The notes: a model not told the origin generated them from the sequence alone. Positions 38,891 to 48,802 are shown, counted from the stretch's first letter. The stretch: DNA of 64,000 nucleotides from Candidatus Latescibacterota bacterium (GCA_022822725.1 JAJEAN010000001.1:580946-644945); one strand, 5' to 3'. Made by a program: numbers and translations.

Positions 38891-40201
38891 ATGTTGTCAG
38901 TATGGTCAATGTATTGTAACCGCATGCTGCTACCTCTGCTCGCGGCGTCACTCCTCTGCATAACCGCCACGCTTGCCGTGCCGCGGGCTTTCGCCCAGTC
39001 TTTTGTTGCCCCGGCCAGCCCGGAGGAGGCCGGCGTTTCTTCCGAACGGCTCGCACGCATCGATGCGATGCTCGAAGCATATATCGAGGAAGAACGGCTG
39101 CCGGGCGCCGCGCTCGTGATCGGGCGGCGCGGGCACGTGGTCTACGCCAGGGCCTTCGGCTACCGGGACCGCGAGGCGGGGGAACCGCTCGAGACCACGG
39201 ACCTCTTCCGCATCGCTTCACAGACCAAGGCGGTCATCTCGGTGGGCGTGATGATCTTGCAGGAGCAGGGGCGCCTGCTGATCGACCAGACCCTGGGCGA
39301 CTTCATCCCCGGATTCGACACTACCACCGTCGCCGTTGAAACCGACGACGGGGGCTTCGAGACGGTTCCCGCCGACCGCAAGATCACGGTGCGCGATCTG
39401 CTTACCCACACCGCCGGCATCGGGTACGGTTGGGGGCCCGGCGCCGAGCGCTGGGAAGCGGCCGGCATCGTGGGCTGGTATTTCGCGGACCGCGACGAAC
39501 CGATTGCCGAAACCGTCGAGCGCATGGGAGATCTGCCCATGGATGCCCAGCCGGGCGAGGCGTTCGTGTACGGCTACGCCACGGATATCCTGGGCGTGGT
39601 GATCGAGCGGGCTTCCGGCATGCCGCTGGACGAATTCCTGCGGGTCGAGATCCTCGAGCCGCTGGGCATGGTGGATACGCACTTCTATGTGCCTACGGAG
39701 AAAGCGGACCGGCTGACCGTCGTGTACTCGGTGACGGAAGATAGCGGGATGGAGCGCGCGCCTGATCCGGGCCACATGGTCGGACAGGGGATGTATCTCG
39801 AGGGGCCGCGCAAGAGCTTTTCGGGCGGCGCGGGGCTCGTCTCCACGCCGATGGACTACGCCCGCTTCCTCGAGGCGCTCCGGCGCGGGGGCACGCTGGA
39901 CGGGGCGCGCATCCTTTCGCCCAAGACGGTGCAACTCATGACCGTCGATCATGTCCACGATGCGTGGCAGGGAGACGGCGGCGGGTTCGGCCTGGGGTTC
40001 GGCATTACGGAGGAGATCGGCTGGAACGGACTGCCGGGTACGCCGGGGACATACGCCTGGGGTGGGGCCTATCACTCCACGTACTGGGTCGATCCGGCCG
40101 AAGAGATGGTGGTTTCGTACATGACGCAGGTGATCCCCGCCCAGGGCCTCGACGACCATCAGCGCCTCCGGGCGCTCATCTACCAGGCTTTGGTGGATTG
40201 A
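38891..40201 (+). CDS. Exported serine hydrolase, class C beta-lactamase-like
   Basis: 436 residues with a signal peptide ending AFA before Gln36. The catalytic SxxK is Ser110-Gln-Thr-Lys113; TVRDLLTHTAGIGYGWG and FVYGYATDILGVVIE (the Tyr motif) follow, and FSGGAGLVSTPMDYARF is the usual C-terminal block. The family includes esterases, D-aminopeptidases and carboxypeptidases, and the substrate is not predictable. AAAAAGGAACGG gives a strong ribosome-binding site. Acts in the periplasm or outside. No clear operon partner. Confidence 0.9.
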   Translation: MLSVWSMYCNRMLLPLLAASLLCITATLAVPRAFAQSFVAPASPEEAGVSSERLARIDAMLEAYIEEERLPGAALVIGRRGHVVYARAFGYRDREAGEPLETTDLFRIASQTKAVISVGVMILQEQGRLLIDQTLGDFIPGFDTTTVAVETDDGGFETVPADRKITVRDLLTHTAGIGYGWGPGAERWEAAGIVGWYFADRDEPIAETVERMGDLPMDAQPGEAFVYGYATDILGVVIERASGMPLDEFLRVEILEPLGMVDTHFYVPTEKADRLTVVYSVTEDSGMERAPDPGHMVGQGMYLEGPRKSFSGGAGLVSTPMDYARFLEALRRGGTLDGARILSPKTVQLMTVDHVHDAWQGDGGGFGLGFGITEEIGWNGLPGTPGTYAWGGAYHSTYWVDPAEEMVVSYMTQVIPAQGLDDHQRLRALIYQALVD

Positions 40202-40290
40202 ATTCAGAATGCTGGAAAGGACAGCGCCAGCAGTACGGCCCGTCGGCCCTCATCGATATCGATGCCGACGAATCAGCCGAGGTATCTACG

Positions 40291-41430
40291 CTACACCTCG
40301 AACACCTTTTCCAGCCGCGTCAGGTTGACGCATCCGCTTTCGGTGACAACCACATTGTCCTCGATCCGAACGCCTCCACCTAGATCGGGGTAGTACAGGC
40401 CCGGCTCCACGGTCACGACGTGCCCGGCAACGAGGACCTGCGACACCTTCGATATGCGGGGCGGTTCGTGGATTTCCAGGCCGAAGCCGTGACCGGTGCC
40501 GTGGAAGAAGCCCTGCATGCGGCCGTTCTTCGCGCCCGTCTCGTAACCCCTGCTTTCGAACAGCCGTTCCACTTCTCCGTGGATCTCCCGGCCGTCCACG
40601 CCGGCCCGGACCCGCGAGAGCGCGGCCTCCTGTCCTTCCAGCACCGTATCGTAAAGCCTTCGGAACGTGTCGGACACCGGCCCCTTCGCCACGGTGCGGG
40701 TGATGTCCGCGAAGTAGCCGGTCTTCGTGGACTTGGGGAACAGGTCGAAGATGATGGGCTCGCCGGCGCGGAGCGGCCCTGAGCCTCCGTTGTGGGGATC
40801 GCAGCCCTGGACGCCCCCGGCGATGATCGTGTGCTGGGTGATGCAGTCCCGTTCCAGCAGGTAGACGTGGATGCGCTGCCGGATGTACTCGGAAGTCAGC
40901 ACGCCCTCCGGCCCGTGGAGCATGCCGTCCTTCACGGTGGCCTCGGCCAGTATGCCGAAAGCCATGCGCAGGGCGTCTTCTGTGTGGCGGGAGGCGTTCG
41001 AGATGGCCGCGACCTCTTCGTCGGTCTTCACGGGGCGCCGGTCCCAGAAGGGATCTACCTTCGGCGCCACCTTGAATCCCCGATCCCGAAGCTTGTCGGC
41101 ATAACCCAGGGGGAAACCGTTCGGTACGCTGACCCGCTTTACTTCCCGTTCCCGGAGCAGCTCGACCACGGCGTCCATGAGTCCCGGGTCCGCGATGCCG
41201 GTCTTCTTCGCGCGGTCCGAATAGTCCGTGAGCGATACCACTTCATCGACCTTCGACTGTTCCCGCGCGCGGTCGATCTCCAGGTCGCTCATCATGATGG
41301 TCGTCCGGCCGTCCATCTGCAGGAAGGTGAAGGGATCGGGGACGAACAACCCCGCGGCGTACAGCATGTCGGCGTCGCGCTCGCTATCCGCGATGAGCAG
41401 GACGGCCTGGTTACCGGGTGAATCGCTCAT
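40291..41430 (-). CDS. M24-family metallopeptidase (Xaa-Pro aminopeptidase-like)
   Basis: 379 residues with a creatinase-like N-terminal domain and a pita-bread C-terminal domain. The dinuclear metal ligands are visible: Asp in IIFDLFP, Asp in YFADITRT, His in GFFHGTGHGFGLEIHE, Glu in TVEPGLYYPDLGG and Glu in VRIEDNVVV. It likely removes an N-terminal residue before proline from short peptides. Cytoplasmic. It is last in a minus-strand run behind murD and the hydroxyacyl-CoA dehydrogenase (39-bp gap), though the three share no obvious pathway. Confidence 0.92.
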   Translation of the reverse strand: MSDSPGNQAVLLIADSERDADMLYAAGLFVPDPFTFLQMDGRTTIMMSDLEIDRAREQSKVDEVVSLTDYSDRAKKTGIADPGLMDAVVELLREREVKRVSVPNGFPLGYADKLRDRGFKVAPKVDPFWDRRPVKTDEEVAAISNASRHTEDALRMAFGILAEATVKDGMLHGPEGVLTSEYIRQRIHVYLLERDCITQHTIIAGGVQGCDPHNGGSGPLRAGEPIIFDLFPKSTKTGYFADITRTVAKGPVSDTFRRLYDTVLEGQEAALSRVRAGVDGREIHGEVERLFESRGYETGAKNGRMQGFFHGTGHGFGLEIHEPPRISKVSQVLVAGHVVTVEPGLYYPDLGGGVRIEDNVVVTESGCVNLTRLEKVFEV

Positions 41431-41469
41431 TCAGCTGCCTCTCGTTCTGGATTTTGATCATCTCTCGCC

Positions 41470-42321
41470 TCAATCGTATGCGTAGAACCCCCGACCGGCC
41501 TTGCGCCCGTTCATCCCGGCGGCGACCATCTGGCGGAGCAGAGGCGGGGCGGCATACCGGTCGGTGCGGAAGGCGTCGTGGAGCACTTCCGCGATGTAGA
41601 GCGTGGTGTCCAGGCCGATGAAGTCGAGCAGCTTGAGCGGACCGAGGGGGTGGCTGCACCCCAGGACCATGCCCGCGTCGATGTCCTCCTTCGTGGCCAC
41701 GCCCGATTCGACCAGGCGCACCGCGTCCAGCAGGTAGGGGATGAGGAGGTAGTTGACAATGAAACCTGGTGTGTCCTTGACCTGGATCACCTGCTTGCCC
41801 AGTGATTCGCCGAATTGCCGGGCCGTATCCACGGTCTCCGCGCTGGTCTGCAGCCCGATGACCATTTCGATGAGTCTCATTACGGGTACGGGATTGAAGA
41901 AATGAAGGCCCAGCACCTGCTCCGGCCTGTCTGTCGCGGCGGCCAGTTCGGTGATTGAAATGGAGGAGGTATTGCTGGCCAGAATGGCGCTGTGCGGCAC
42001 GATGGCGTCGATGGTCCGGAAGACTTCCTGTTTGGCCTCGAGGTTTTCAGTGACAGCCTCGATCACCAGGTCGCATGCTCCGAGGTCTCCGAATTCCGTC
42101 GTGCCCGTGATGCGCCCGAGTACGGCCGCCTTTTCCTCGTCCGTCATCCGCCCCTTCGAGACGTTCCGCGAAAGGACGCCGTCGATACGGCTGATACCTC
42201 CGCTTACCAAATCGTCAGATGCCTCGCGGACGATCGTCCGGTAACCCGCCTGGGCGCATACCTGCGTGATGCCCGATCCCATCAATCCACATCCGATGAC
42301 GCCCACGGTTTCAATGGCCAT
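41470..42321 (-). CDS. 3-hydroxyacyl-CoA dehydrogenase (3-hydroxybutyryl-CoA type)
   Basis: About 283 residues. The Rossmann motif VGVIGCGLMGSGI, the catalytic block ASNTSSISITELA...LGLHFFNPVPVM and the C-terminal GVATKEDIDAGMVLGCSHPLGPLKLLDFIGLD are diagnostic of single-domain 3-hydroxyacyl-CoA dehydrogenases. It oxidises 3-hydroxyacyl-CoA with NAD in fatty-acid or butyrate-type pathways. Start: an ATG at 42342 overlaps the murD stop (ATGA), but GGAGG sits 7 nt before the ATG at 42321, so I choose the latter; both keep the same protein core. No other beta-oxidation genes are adjacent. Confidence 0.93.
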   Translation of the reverse strand: MAIETVGVIGCGLMGSGITQVCAQAGYRTIVREASDDLVSGGISRIDGVLSRNVSKGRMTDEEKAAVLGRITGTTEFGDLGACDLVIEAVTENLEAKQEVFRTIDAIVPHSAILASNTSSISITELAAATDRPEQVLGLHFFNPVPVMRLIEMVIGLQTSAETVDTARQFGESLGKQVIQVKDTPGFIVNYLLIPYLLDAVRLVESGVATKEDIDAGMVLGCSHPLGPLKLLDFIGLDTTLYIAEVLHDAFRTDRYAAPPLLRQMVAAGMNGRKAGRGFYAYD

Positions 42322-42338
42322 GCCTGATCCTCCAAAGC

Positions 42339-44036
42339 TCATTTTTCCAGTGCGGCCACGGCCTCCTTGAACCGCTGGCCGCGTTCCTCGAAATTGATGA
42401 ACATGTCGTAACTTGCACAGCCGGGCGACAGCACCACCACGTCTCCGGGCCGTGCAAGGCCGGCGCTTTGCCGCACAGCGTCATCAAGCGTATCTGCGCG
42501 GGCGATGACGGGCGGATTCGGGGCAGTCGACTTCGCAACGTCAGGATTCACGACGTTTGAATTTGTAACGGACGACCTTGCGCCGGATGAATTCGCGTCG
42601 GCCAGATCAGCGACAGCAGAATCCGTCTCGCCGGGTTTTCGGATCGCGGCCTCTATCGCGTCCGCGGTCACTCCGATGAGGACCACGGCCCGGGCCCGCC
42701 GGACGAGTTCTTCCGCCATGTCATCGAAGGCCGTCCCCTTGTCGTACCCGCCGGCGATCAGGACGACGGGCACGTCGAAAGCCCGGAGCGCCGTGACTGT
42801 CGACGCCGGCGTGGTACAGGCCGAATCGTTGTAATAGCCCACGCCATCGATAACGTCCACCTCTTCCAGACGATGCTCCACGCCGCGGAATGCCTCGACC
42901 GTCGACCGGATGGCCGCTGGCGGGATCCCACCCAGGCACGCGGCCGTGACCGCGGCCAGCAGGTTGGACAGGTTATGCGGACCCGGCAGCCTGAGGGCAT
43001 CCACGGGACAGATGATGTGTTCGGCCGCCATATCGTGTTCGCCCGTCTGCCGTTGTTCGTCCGGTGAATCGTATCTGACCGCCGACTCGCGTTCGCCCGC
43101 CGCTCCGAACTCTCCCAAACCGTCGCGAAACACCACTGCACCGTCCCGCACGAAACAACCGGTTTCGACGGGCCCCTCCATGCTGAACCACGCCACACGC
43201 CCCGGACAAACAGGCGCCCAAGCGCGCAGCCGCTCATCATCGGCATTCAACACCGTCACGCCGTCCGGAGACTGGTAACGCACGATATGTTGCTTGGCCT
43301 GCTCGTAGGCGTCGAAGGTCCCGTGCCAGTCCAGGTGATTGGGCGACAGGTTCGTCACCACGGCCACGCCGGGACTCCGCCGGATCCAGGCGAGGCGGTG
43401 CAACTGGAAGCTGGACAGCTCAAGTACGACGGGGCTTGCTCCAGGCGCCGCGCCAGCACTTCCTTCATCGCCCGCAACGACCGCAACATCTCCGGCAACC
43501 CCGACGTCCCCCGCTCCTGCCACATCCGCCTCTTCGGCCGCTCTCCGACCGTCGCGTTCGTTCAAATCCGCCAGCTCGTTGAGCACGGCCCGGCCGATGT
43601 TCCCGCCCACCAGCACGTCCGGGTCGGCCGCCTGGTACAGCGCGCCGATGAGGGACGTTGTGGTGGTCTTTCCGTTGCTGCCCGTGATGCCGATGACCGG
43701 ACGGCGGCACGTCTCGAAGACCAGGTTGATCTCGGTGGTCAGCGGGACGCCCCGGTCCCGCGCCAGCCGGAGATACGGGCTGTCGTCCCGGACGGCGGGT
43801 CCGACCACCACGAGGTCCGCATCGGTGATGTCCTCCTCCCGATGCTCCCCGAGCACGTAGCGGACCGGCCATGAAGACAGCGCGTCGATGGACTTCCGCA
43901 GGGCTTCTGCGGGTTGCAGGTCAGTGACGGTAACGTCCGCTCCCCGCGAGGCGAAATACCGCGCGGACGCGACACCGCCGGAGAGCACCCCGAGCCCCAG
44001 CACGGTAACCCGTTTACCTTTGAAATCCCTTGACAC
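42339..44036 (-). CDS. murD: UDP-N-acetylmuramoylalanine--D-glutamate ligase with three extra insertions
   Basis: MurD adds D-Glu to UDP-MurNAc-L-Ala in peptidoglycan synthesis. The ATP loop GITGSNGKTTTT, VLELSSFQL, NLSPNHLDWHG, and the C-terminal VEHRLEEVDVIDGVGYYNDSACTTPAS and LIAGGYDKG are intact. At 565 residues it is about 100 longer than normal (440-460). The excess lies in three low-complexity insertions: an Ala/Gly/Val/Asp-rich one before VVLELSSF (about nt 43435-43575), one before the ICPVDALRLPGPHN block (about 43020-43130), and a Ser/Asn/Val-rich one in the C-terminal domain (about 42500-42640). No other mur genes are nearby, which is unusual for murD. Confidence 0.93.
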   Translation of the reverse strand: MSRDFKGKRVTVLGLGVLSGGVASARYFASRGADVTVTDLQPAEALRKSIDALSSWPVRYVLGEHREEDITDADLVVVGPAVRDDSPYLRLARDRGVPLTTEINLVFETCRRPVIGITGSNGKTTTTSLIGALYQAADPDVLVGGNIGRAVLNELADLNERDGRRAAEEADVAGAGDVGVAGDVAVVAGDEGSAGAAPGASPVVLELSSFQLHRLAWIRRSPGVAVVTNLSPNHLDWHGTFDAYEQAKQHIVRYQSPDGVTVLNADDERLRAWAPVCPGRVAWFSMEGPVETGCFVRDGAVVFRDGLGEFGAAGERESAVRYDSPDEQRQTGEHDMAAEHIICPVDALRLPGPHNLSNLLAAVTAACLGGIPPAAIRSTVEAFRGVEHRLEEVDVIDGVGYYNDSACTTPASTVTALRAFDVPVVLIAGGYDKGTAFDDMAEELVRRARAVVLIGVTADAIEAAIRKPGETDSAVADLADANSSGARSSVTNSNVVNPDVAKSTAPNPPVIARADTLDDAVRQSAGLARPGDVVVLSPGCASYDMFINFEERGQRFKEAVAALEK

Positions 44037-44078
44037 CCGAAGCCCGCCCGGTTTAATATACGGCGTTGATTCGCGGGT

Positions 44079-44828
44079 TCAATCCGCGAAGTCCAGTCGT
44101 TTGTCGAGCGCCGTCAGAAAGGTGTTGGTTACCGGTGCGTCGACGGTTTCAGGACCGCGCATCAACTGCACCAGGTCTTCGATCGTATCGATGTCCAGCA
44201 GGCGGAACTCGTCGAGCACCTCGTGGGTGATCCGACGCCGCCGAAGCAGGGTGACGGTCTCCTCGAGTTCCGATCCCGAACTCCAGTGCGAGATATCGAA
44301 TATGCGGTGCGGCTTGCGCATGCCGATAAGATTGTATGCGCCGTCCTGGGCCGGGACAAGCACAATATCGTGGGATGAGAGGGACTTGCGGGCTCGATCG
44401 ATGACCGTTTCCTCCAGCCGGGGCATGTCGCTTCCGGAGATCAGCACGTACGGGTATCTACCGAGCAGATCCTCGAACAGGCCGAGCATCATCTCACCCA
44501 GATTCGCGCCGGACGCTGAGTGGTACGGGACGTCCGGCCCGGTAATTGAGCGAAAGGCGTCCGCGAATTCGGGCTCGGACGTGGCCAGGAGGACGTCATA
44601 GTCCCGTCCCCGGTGCGCCGCGAACCGGTCTACCAGGAACGCGCGGTACATCCCGGCCGCCAGGCGATGGGCTTCGTCCGTACCGAGCACCGCGCCCGAT
44701 CGGTCGTGAACGTCCTTGAGCCCCGCGTAACCGTTTTCCGCCGTGCCGTGGACCAGCCGGGTCTTGACGTTACCGGGTTCGGGATACTTGGCGAGCAGGA
44801 CGAGTGCGGTGGGCGGGTACGGAATCAT
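44079..44828 (-). CDS. TIGR04282/DUF2064 family glycosyltransferase-like protein
   Basis: About 249 residues from MIPYPPTALVLLAKYPEPGNVKTRL, the conserved opening of the family (A-K-x-P-x-PG-x-VKTRL). YVLISGSDMPRLEETVIDRA (nucleotide-metal DxD-like) and LVPAQDGAYNLIGMRKP follow. It has a GT-A fold like MobA/CofC nucleotidyltransferases, and the activity is not established. The frame is open to 44936, but the first 36 residues of that version are not conserved. It starts back to back with the kinase at 44889 and sits 42 bp before murD on the same strand. Confidence 0.85.
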   Translation of the reverse strand: MIPYPPTALVLLAKYPEPGNVKTRLVHGTAENGYAGLKDVHDRSGAVLGTDEAHRLAAGMYRAFLVDRFAAHRGRDYDVLLATSEPEFADAFRSITGPDVPYHSASGANLGEMMLGLFEDLLGRYPYVLISGSDMPRLEETVIDRARKSLSSHDIVLVPAQDGAYNLIGMRKPHRIFDISHWSSGSELEETVTLLRRRRITHEVLDEFRLLDIDTIEDLVQLMRGPETVDAPVTNTFLTALDKRLDFAD

Positions 44829-44888
44829 TGGCCGGTAGGCATGGCTCGGCGCGATGTGAATCGCGCTCGCGATGAAGCCACTTTGGTC

Positions 44889-45866
44889 ATGAACATCGAT
44901 AAAGATAATGTAGCGGAGTACGTTCACACAAGACATCTATTAGCCCCGCCGAGGAAGGGTTCGTGCACGGTGGAAGAACTGGGCGGCGGGTTTCTGAATA
45001 CCGTGCTGCGGGTCTCCTCCGATGACCGTTCGGTCGTGGTGAAACAGGCCCTGGACGCTTTGCGGCTGTTCCCGGACCTCAAAGTCACCACCGACCGGAT
45101 CGTCTACGAGACACGGGCCCTCCGGGTTTTGAACGGGCTGTTCCCCGAGGGGACCGTACCGGCTGTCCTGCACTTCGACGACGCGCATCGTGTCCTGGTC
45201 ATGTCTGACCTGGGAAAGCGCCCGTCCCTGGAAGCCGAGCTGGAACAGGGAAGCGTCGATCCCGCCGTGGCGGAGCAACTCGGCGGGTTCCTTTCGATCC
45301 TGCACCGGCAGACCTGGGACGACCGGGAACTGCGGGAGCAATTCGACAACGAGGCCATGCAGGCCTTGCGGTACAAGTACTGTTTCTACTTCGTCGAAGA
45401 TCCGGCTTTGAACCGCGTCGCCCGCCGGCTGGCGGAGACCTTCACGGAGACGAAACTGGCACTCCTCCACGGCGACTTCTGGACGGCCAGCGTGATCGCC
45501 GCGGAGGAGCGGGTACATACCTTCGACCTGGAATTCGTCAACTACGGGCACCCGGCCCAGGACGCGGGCTTCATCATGGCCCACTACCTCTTGCACGCGT
45601 ACAACAATCCCAGGGAAGCGGCCGGGATCTTCGACGCCGTCGAAGGGCTTTGGAGCACGTATGCCCGCGGCATGGAGGACCTGTTGCCGGCGGAAACGGA
45701 AACGACGGCCCTGCGGCAGGCCGGTCTCGAGATGCTGTTCCGCATCGACGGGATCAACCAGGTCCGGTACGTCACCGACGACGGGGTAAAGGCCCGCATT
45801 CGGGAGGCCGCCCGTCCCATGATGCTGGAAGACGGCGTGTCGGTGGCGGGATTACGGAACGTTTGA
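44889..45866 (+). CDS. Methylthioribose kinase-like phosphotransferase
   Basis: About 325 residues of the APH/choline kinase fold. RSVVVKQALDALR is the ATP-lysine strand, ALLHGDFWTASVI the catalytic loop (HGD with Ser where most have Asn, as in MtnK HGDLHTGS), and FDLEFVNYGHPAQDAGFIMAHYLL the metal-binding DxE block. The closest known type is S-methyl-5-thioribose kinase, but no mtnA or other methionine-salvage gene is in view, so a different small-molecule alcohol is possible. The frame extends upstream without conservation, so the ATG at 44889 is chosen. Confidence 0.78.
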   Translation: MNIDKDNVAEYVHTRHLLAPPRKGSCTVEELGGGFLNTVLRVSSDDRSVVVKQALDALRLFPDLKVTTDRIVYETRALRVLNGLFPEGTVPAVLHFDDAHRVLVMSDLGKRPSLEAELEQGSVDPAVAEQLGGFLSILHRQTWDDRELREQFDNEAMQALRYKYCFYFVEDPALNRVARRLAETFTETKLALLHGDFWTASVIAAEERVHTFDLEFVNYGHPAQDAGFIMAHYLLHAYNNPREAAGIFDAVEGLWSTYARGMEDLLPAETETTALRQAGLEMLFRIDGINQVRYVTDDGVKARIREAARPMMLEDGVSVAGLRNV

Positions 45867-45919
45867 GCGGCATGTACGGCACATAAACACCCTCATCACA
45901 ACGGGCAAGGAGCGATATC

Positions 45920-48772
45920 TTGGGCAGATTCAGATCATTACTATTCATAGCGGCCATTGTCGCGATCGGACTGTGGATCCTCAGCGGATTCTGGGCCTCC
46001 ATCTTCGTAGAGGCGCTCTGGTTCGGTCAACTGGGCTTCGACGACGTTTTCTGGACGACGATCGGCGCCAAGTTTTTCACGGGACTGGTCTTCGGACTGG
46101 TCGCGGTGGCGGTCCTCGGGGCAAATGTCTACCTGGCGCGGTACTTTTCCACGCGCCTCACCGAACTGCACCTGTTCAACGAGGAAATGTCCGAACTCGA
46201 ACAGCTTTTTTCATCATCCAAGCTGATCGAGGTCGTGACGATCGTCGGCATCCTGGTCATTTCCGCCATCATGGGACTGATCGGACTGGCAAACTGGGAC
46301 GGCATGCTGCGGTTCTTCAACCAGGAATCCTTCGGCGCCGTGGACCCCATATTCAATCTCGACATCGGGTTCTTCGTCTTCTCGCTGCCGATCTGGCATT
46401 TCGTCCGGTTCTGGCTGCTGCTCCTCGTCGTCGCGTCTGCCATCGCGGTCACCCTCTATTACCTATACCGCGGCGCCGTCACCATCGAAGAGCGCGGCAT
46501 ACAGATACGATCCTACGCCCGCAACCACATCTGCGTCCTGGGCGCCATCGTCTTCCTGCTCATGGCCTGGGGCTACCGGCTCGACATGTACCGCCTGCTG
46601 TTTTCCGATTCGGGATTCGCCTTCGGCGCGGGGTACACCGATCTGCACGCCCGGATGTACGCCCTGTGGATCCTGCTCTTCGTAGCCATCGGCTGCGCCG
46701 GGCTGTTCCTCATGACGCTCAGCTCGCAGCGCCGCAACCTGCCGTTCATCGCCATCGGCGGCATGATCGCCTCGTCCCTGATCGTCGGTTCGGTGTATCC
46801 CGGACTCGTTCAGTATTTCGTGGTCGCACCCAATGAGTACGACCGGGAGGCGCCGTACATCCAGCACAGCATCGATTATACGCTGAAGGCATACGGCCTG
46901 GAAGAGGTCGACGAGGTGCCCTTCCAGATCCAGGAGAACCTTGCGGCATCGGACATCCAGAACAACATCACGACCATCAACAACCTCAAGATCCAGGACA
47001 AGCGTCCCCTGCGGCGCACGTACCAGCAGCTCCAGGAAATCAGGACGTACTACGATTTCTCCAGCGTGGACGAGGACCGGTATATCATCGACGGGGAGTA
47101 CCGCCAGGTCATGCTTGCGGCCCGGGAGCTGTCCTACGCCCAGCTTCCTTCGCCCACCTGGCAGAACCGGCATCTCTTCTACACCCACGGTTACGGGCTG
47201 TGCCTGAGCCCGGTGAACACGGCCACGCCCGAAGGCCTGCCGGACCTCTTCGTCAAGGACATCCCGCCCGTTTCCATCAGCGACGACCTAACCGTACGGC
47301 GTCCGGAACTGTACTTCGGCGAGAATATGGACGCCTACGCGGTCGTGAAGACCACGCAGGAGGAGTTCGACTACCCGGAAGGCGACCAGAACAAGTTCAG
47401 CAGGTACGAGGACGACGGCGGGGTGGAACTCGGTTCCTATTTCCGCCGCCTGGCCTTCGCACGGTATTTCAGCGAGGTCAATTTCGTCATCAGTCCGCTC
47501 ATCACCGACGAAAGCCAGGTGATGTTCTACCGTCAGCTGCAGAGCAGGGTGGAGAACATCGCGCCTTTCCTGGACTATGACCACGATCCCTACCTGGTCA
47601 TCGCCGACGGCAAACTGTTCTGGATGATCGACGCCTACACCACCACGGGCTCCTATCCCTATTCGCAACGCTTCAGCGGTCTCCTGCAGATGCCGGACAC
47701 GGGCGACCTGGGTACCGGACCGCAGTCGGATATCCCGGGCCTCAATCCGCCGCCGCAACGCAGGTTCGTCCAGAACCAGCCCACGCTGCAGAACATCAAT
47801 TACATCCGCAACTCGGTGAAGGTGGTCATCGACGCCTATACCGGCGAGACCGACTTCTACCTCGTGGACGAGACGGACCCGATGGTGCTGACGTACCAGA
47901 AGATCTTCCCGACGCTGTTCAAGCCGCTGAGCGAGATGCCGCAGACGCTGAAGGACCACATCCGGTATCCCCGCGACCTCTTCGCCATCCAGGCGGCCAT
48001 GTACCGCATTTATCACATGCGCAATCCCCAGGTGTTCTACAACAAGGAAGACCTCTGGGCGGTACCCCAGCAGGTGTACGCGGAGCAGGAACAGCAAGTG
48101 TATCCGTACTACGCCGTGATGAGGACGGCCCTGATGGAGAAGGAGGAAATGCTCCTGCTGCTGCCCTTCACGCCGGCCAACAAGGAGAACATGATCGGCT
48201 GGATGGCCGCCCATTGCGACGCGCCGCTCTACGGCCGCATCAAGGTCTACAACTTCCCGAAGCAGGAACTGGTCTACGGTCCCATGCAGATCGAGGCGAG
48301 GATCACCCAGGACGCCGATATCGCGAAGGAACTCACCCTCTGGAACCAGGAGGGCTCCCAGGTAATCCGCGGCGACATCATCGTCGTGCCGATCCAGGAA
48401 TCGCTGCTCTACATAGAGCCGTTGTACCTGCGGCAGCGGTCCACCCGGGGCGGCCTGCCTGAACTCAAGCGCGTGATTGTCGCCTACGGCAACCGCATCG
48501 CCATGCGGGAGACGCTCGACCAGGCCCTTTCGTCCATCTTCTCGTTCGACGAAGGCACGCTCGCCCGGCAGACGTCGACGATCGTGGATGGCGTGGAGGT
48601 GATCCAGACTCGCCGAGCCACGCTGGATGAACTGGCCAAACGGGCGGTGTCCCATTTCGACGACGCGCAGAACTACATGCAGACCGGCGACTGGTCCAGT
48701 TACGGGGCCTCGCTGCAGCAGCTGGAGAACGTCCTGCGCCGCCTGTCCGACGAAACCAGCCAGCTGGAGTAG
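45920..48772 (+). CDS. UPF0182 family large membrane protein
   Basis: 950 residues starting at TTG, preceded by AAGGAG at good spacing. Seven or so hydrophobic helices occupy the first 300 residues (IAAIVAIGLWILSGFWASIFVEALWF, FFTGLVFGLVAVAVLGANVYLA and so on). A large extracytoplasmic domain follows with conserved family blocks (NEYDREAPYIQHSIDYT, RTYYDFSSVDEDRY, YTHGYGLCLSPVN, YPRDLFAIQAAMYRIYHM, LLLPFTPANKENMIGWMAA). UPF0182/COG1615 is widespread with no assigned function. The C-terminal coiled tail is unremarkable. Ends in TAG. Confidence 0.93.
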   Translation: MGRFRSLLFIAAIVAIGLWILSGFWASIFVEALWFGQLGFDDVFWTTIGAKFFTGLVFGLVAVAVLGANVYLARYFSTRLTELHLFNEEMSELEQLFSSSKLIEVVTIVGILVISAIMGLIGLANWDGMLRFFNQESFGAVDPIFNLDIGFFVFSLPIWHFVRFWLLLLVVASAIAVTLYYLYRGAVTIEERGIQIRSYARNHICVLGAIVFLLMAWGYRLDMYRLLFSDSGFAFGAGYTDLHARMYALWILLFVAIGCAGLFLMTLSSQRRNLPFIAIGGMIASSLIVGSVYPGLVQYFVVAPNEYDREAPYIQHSIDYTLKAYGLEEVDEVPFQIQENLAASDIQNNITTINNLKIQDKRPLRRTYQQLQEIRTYYDFSSVDEDRYIIDGEYRQVMLAARELSYAQLPSPTWQNRHLFYTHGYGLCLSPVNTATPEGLPDLFVKDIPPVSISDDLTVRRPELYFGENMDAYAVVKTTQEEFDYPEGDQNKFSRYEDDGGVELGSYFRRLAFARYFSEVNFVISPLITDESQVMFYRQLQSRVENIAPFLDYDHDPYLVIADGKLFWMIDAYTTTGSYPYSQRFSGLLQMPDTGDLGTGPQSDIPGLNPPPQRRFVQNQPTLQNINYIRNSVKVVIDAYTGETDFYLVDETDPMVLTYQKIFPTLFKPLSEMPQTLKDHIRYPRDLFAIQAAMYRIYHMRNPQVFYNKEDLWAVPQQVYAEQEQQVYPYYAVMRTALMEKEEMLLLLPFTPANKENMIGWMAAHCDAPLYGRIKVYNFPKQELVYGPMQIEARITQDADIAKELTLWNQEGSQVIRGDIIVVPIQESLLYIEPLYLRQRSTRGGLPELKRVIVAYGNRIAMRETLDQALSSIFSFDEGTLARQTSTIVDGVEVIQTRRATLDELAKRAVSHFDDAQNYMQTGDWSSYGASLQQLENVLRRLSDETSQLE

Positions 48773-48802
48773 GAACGGGCCAACTGCGGATCGGGGAATG
48801 GC

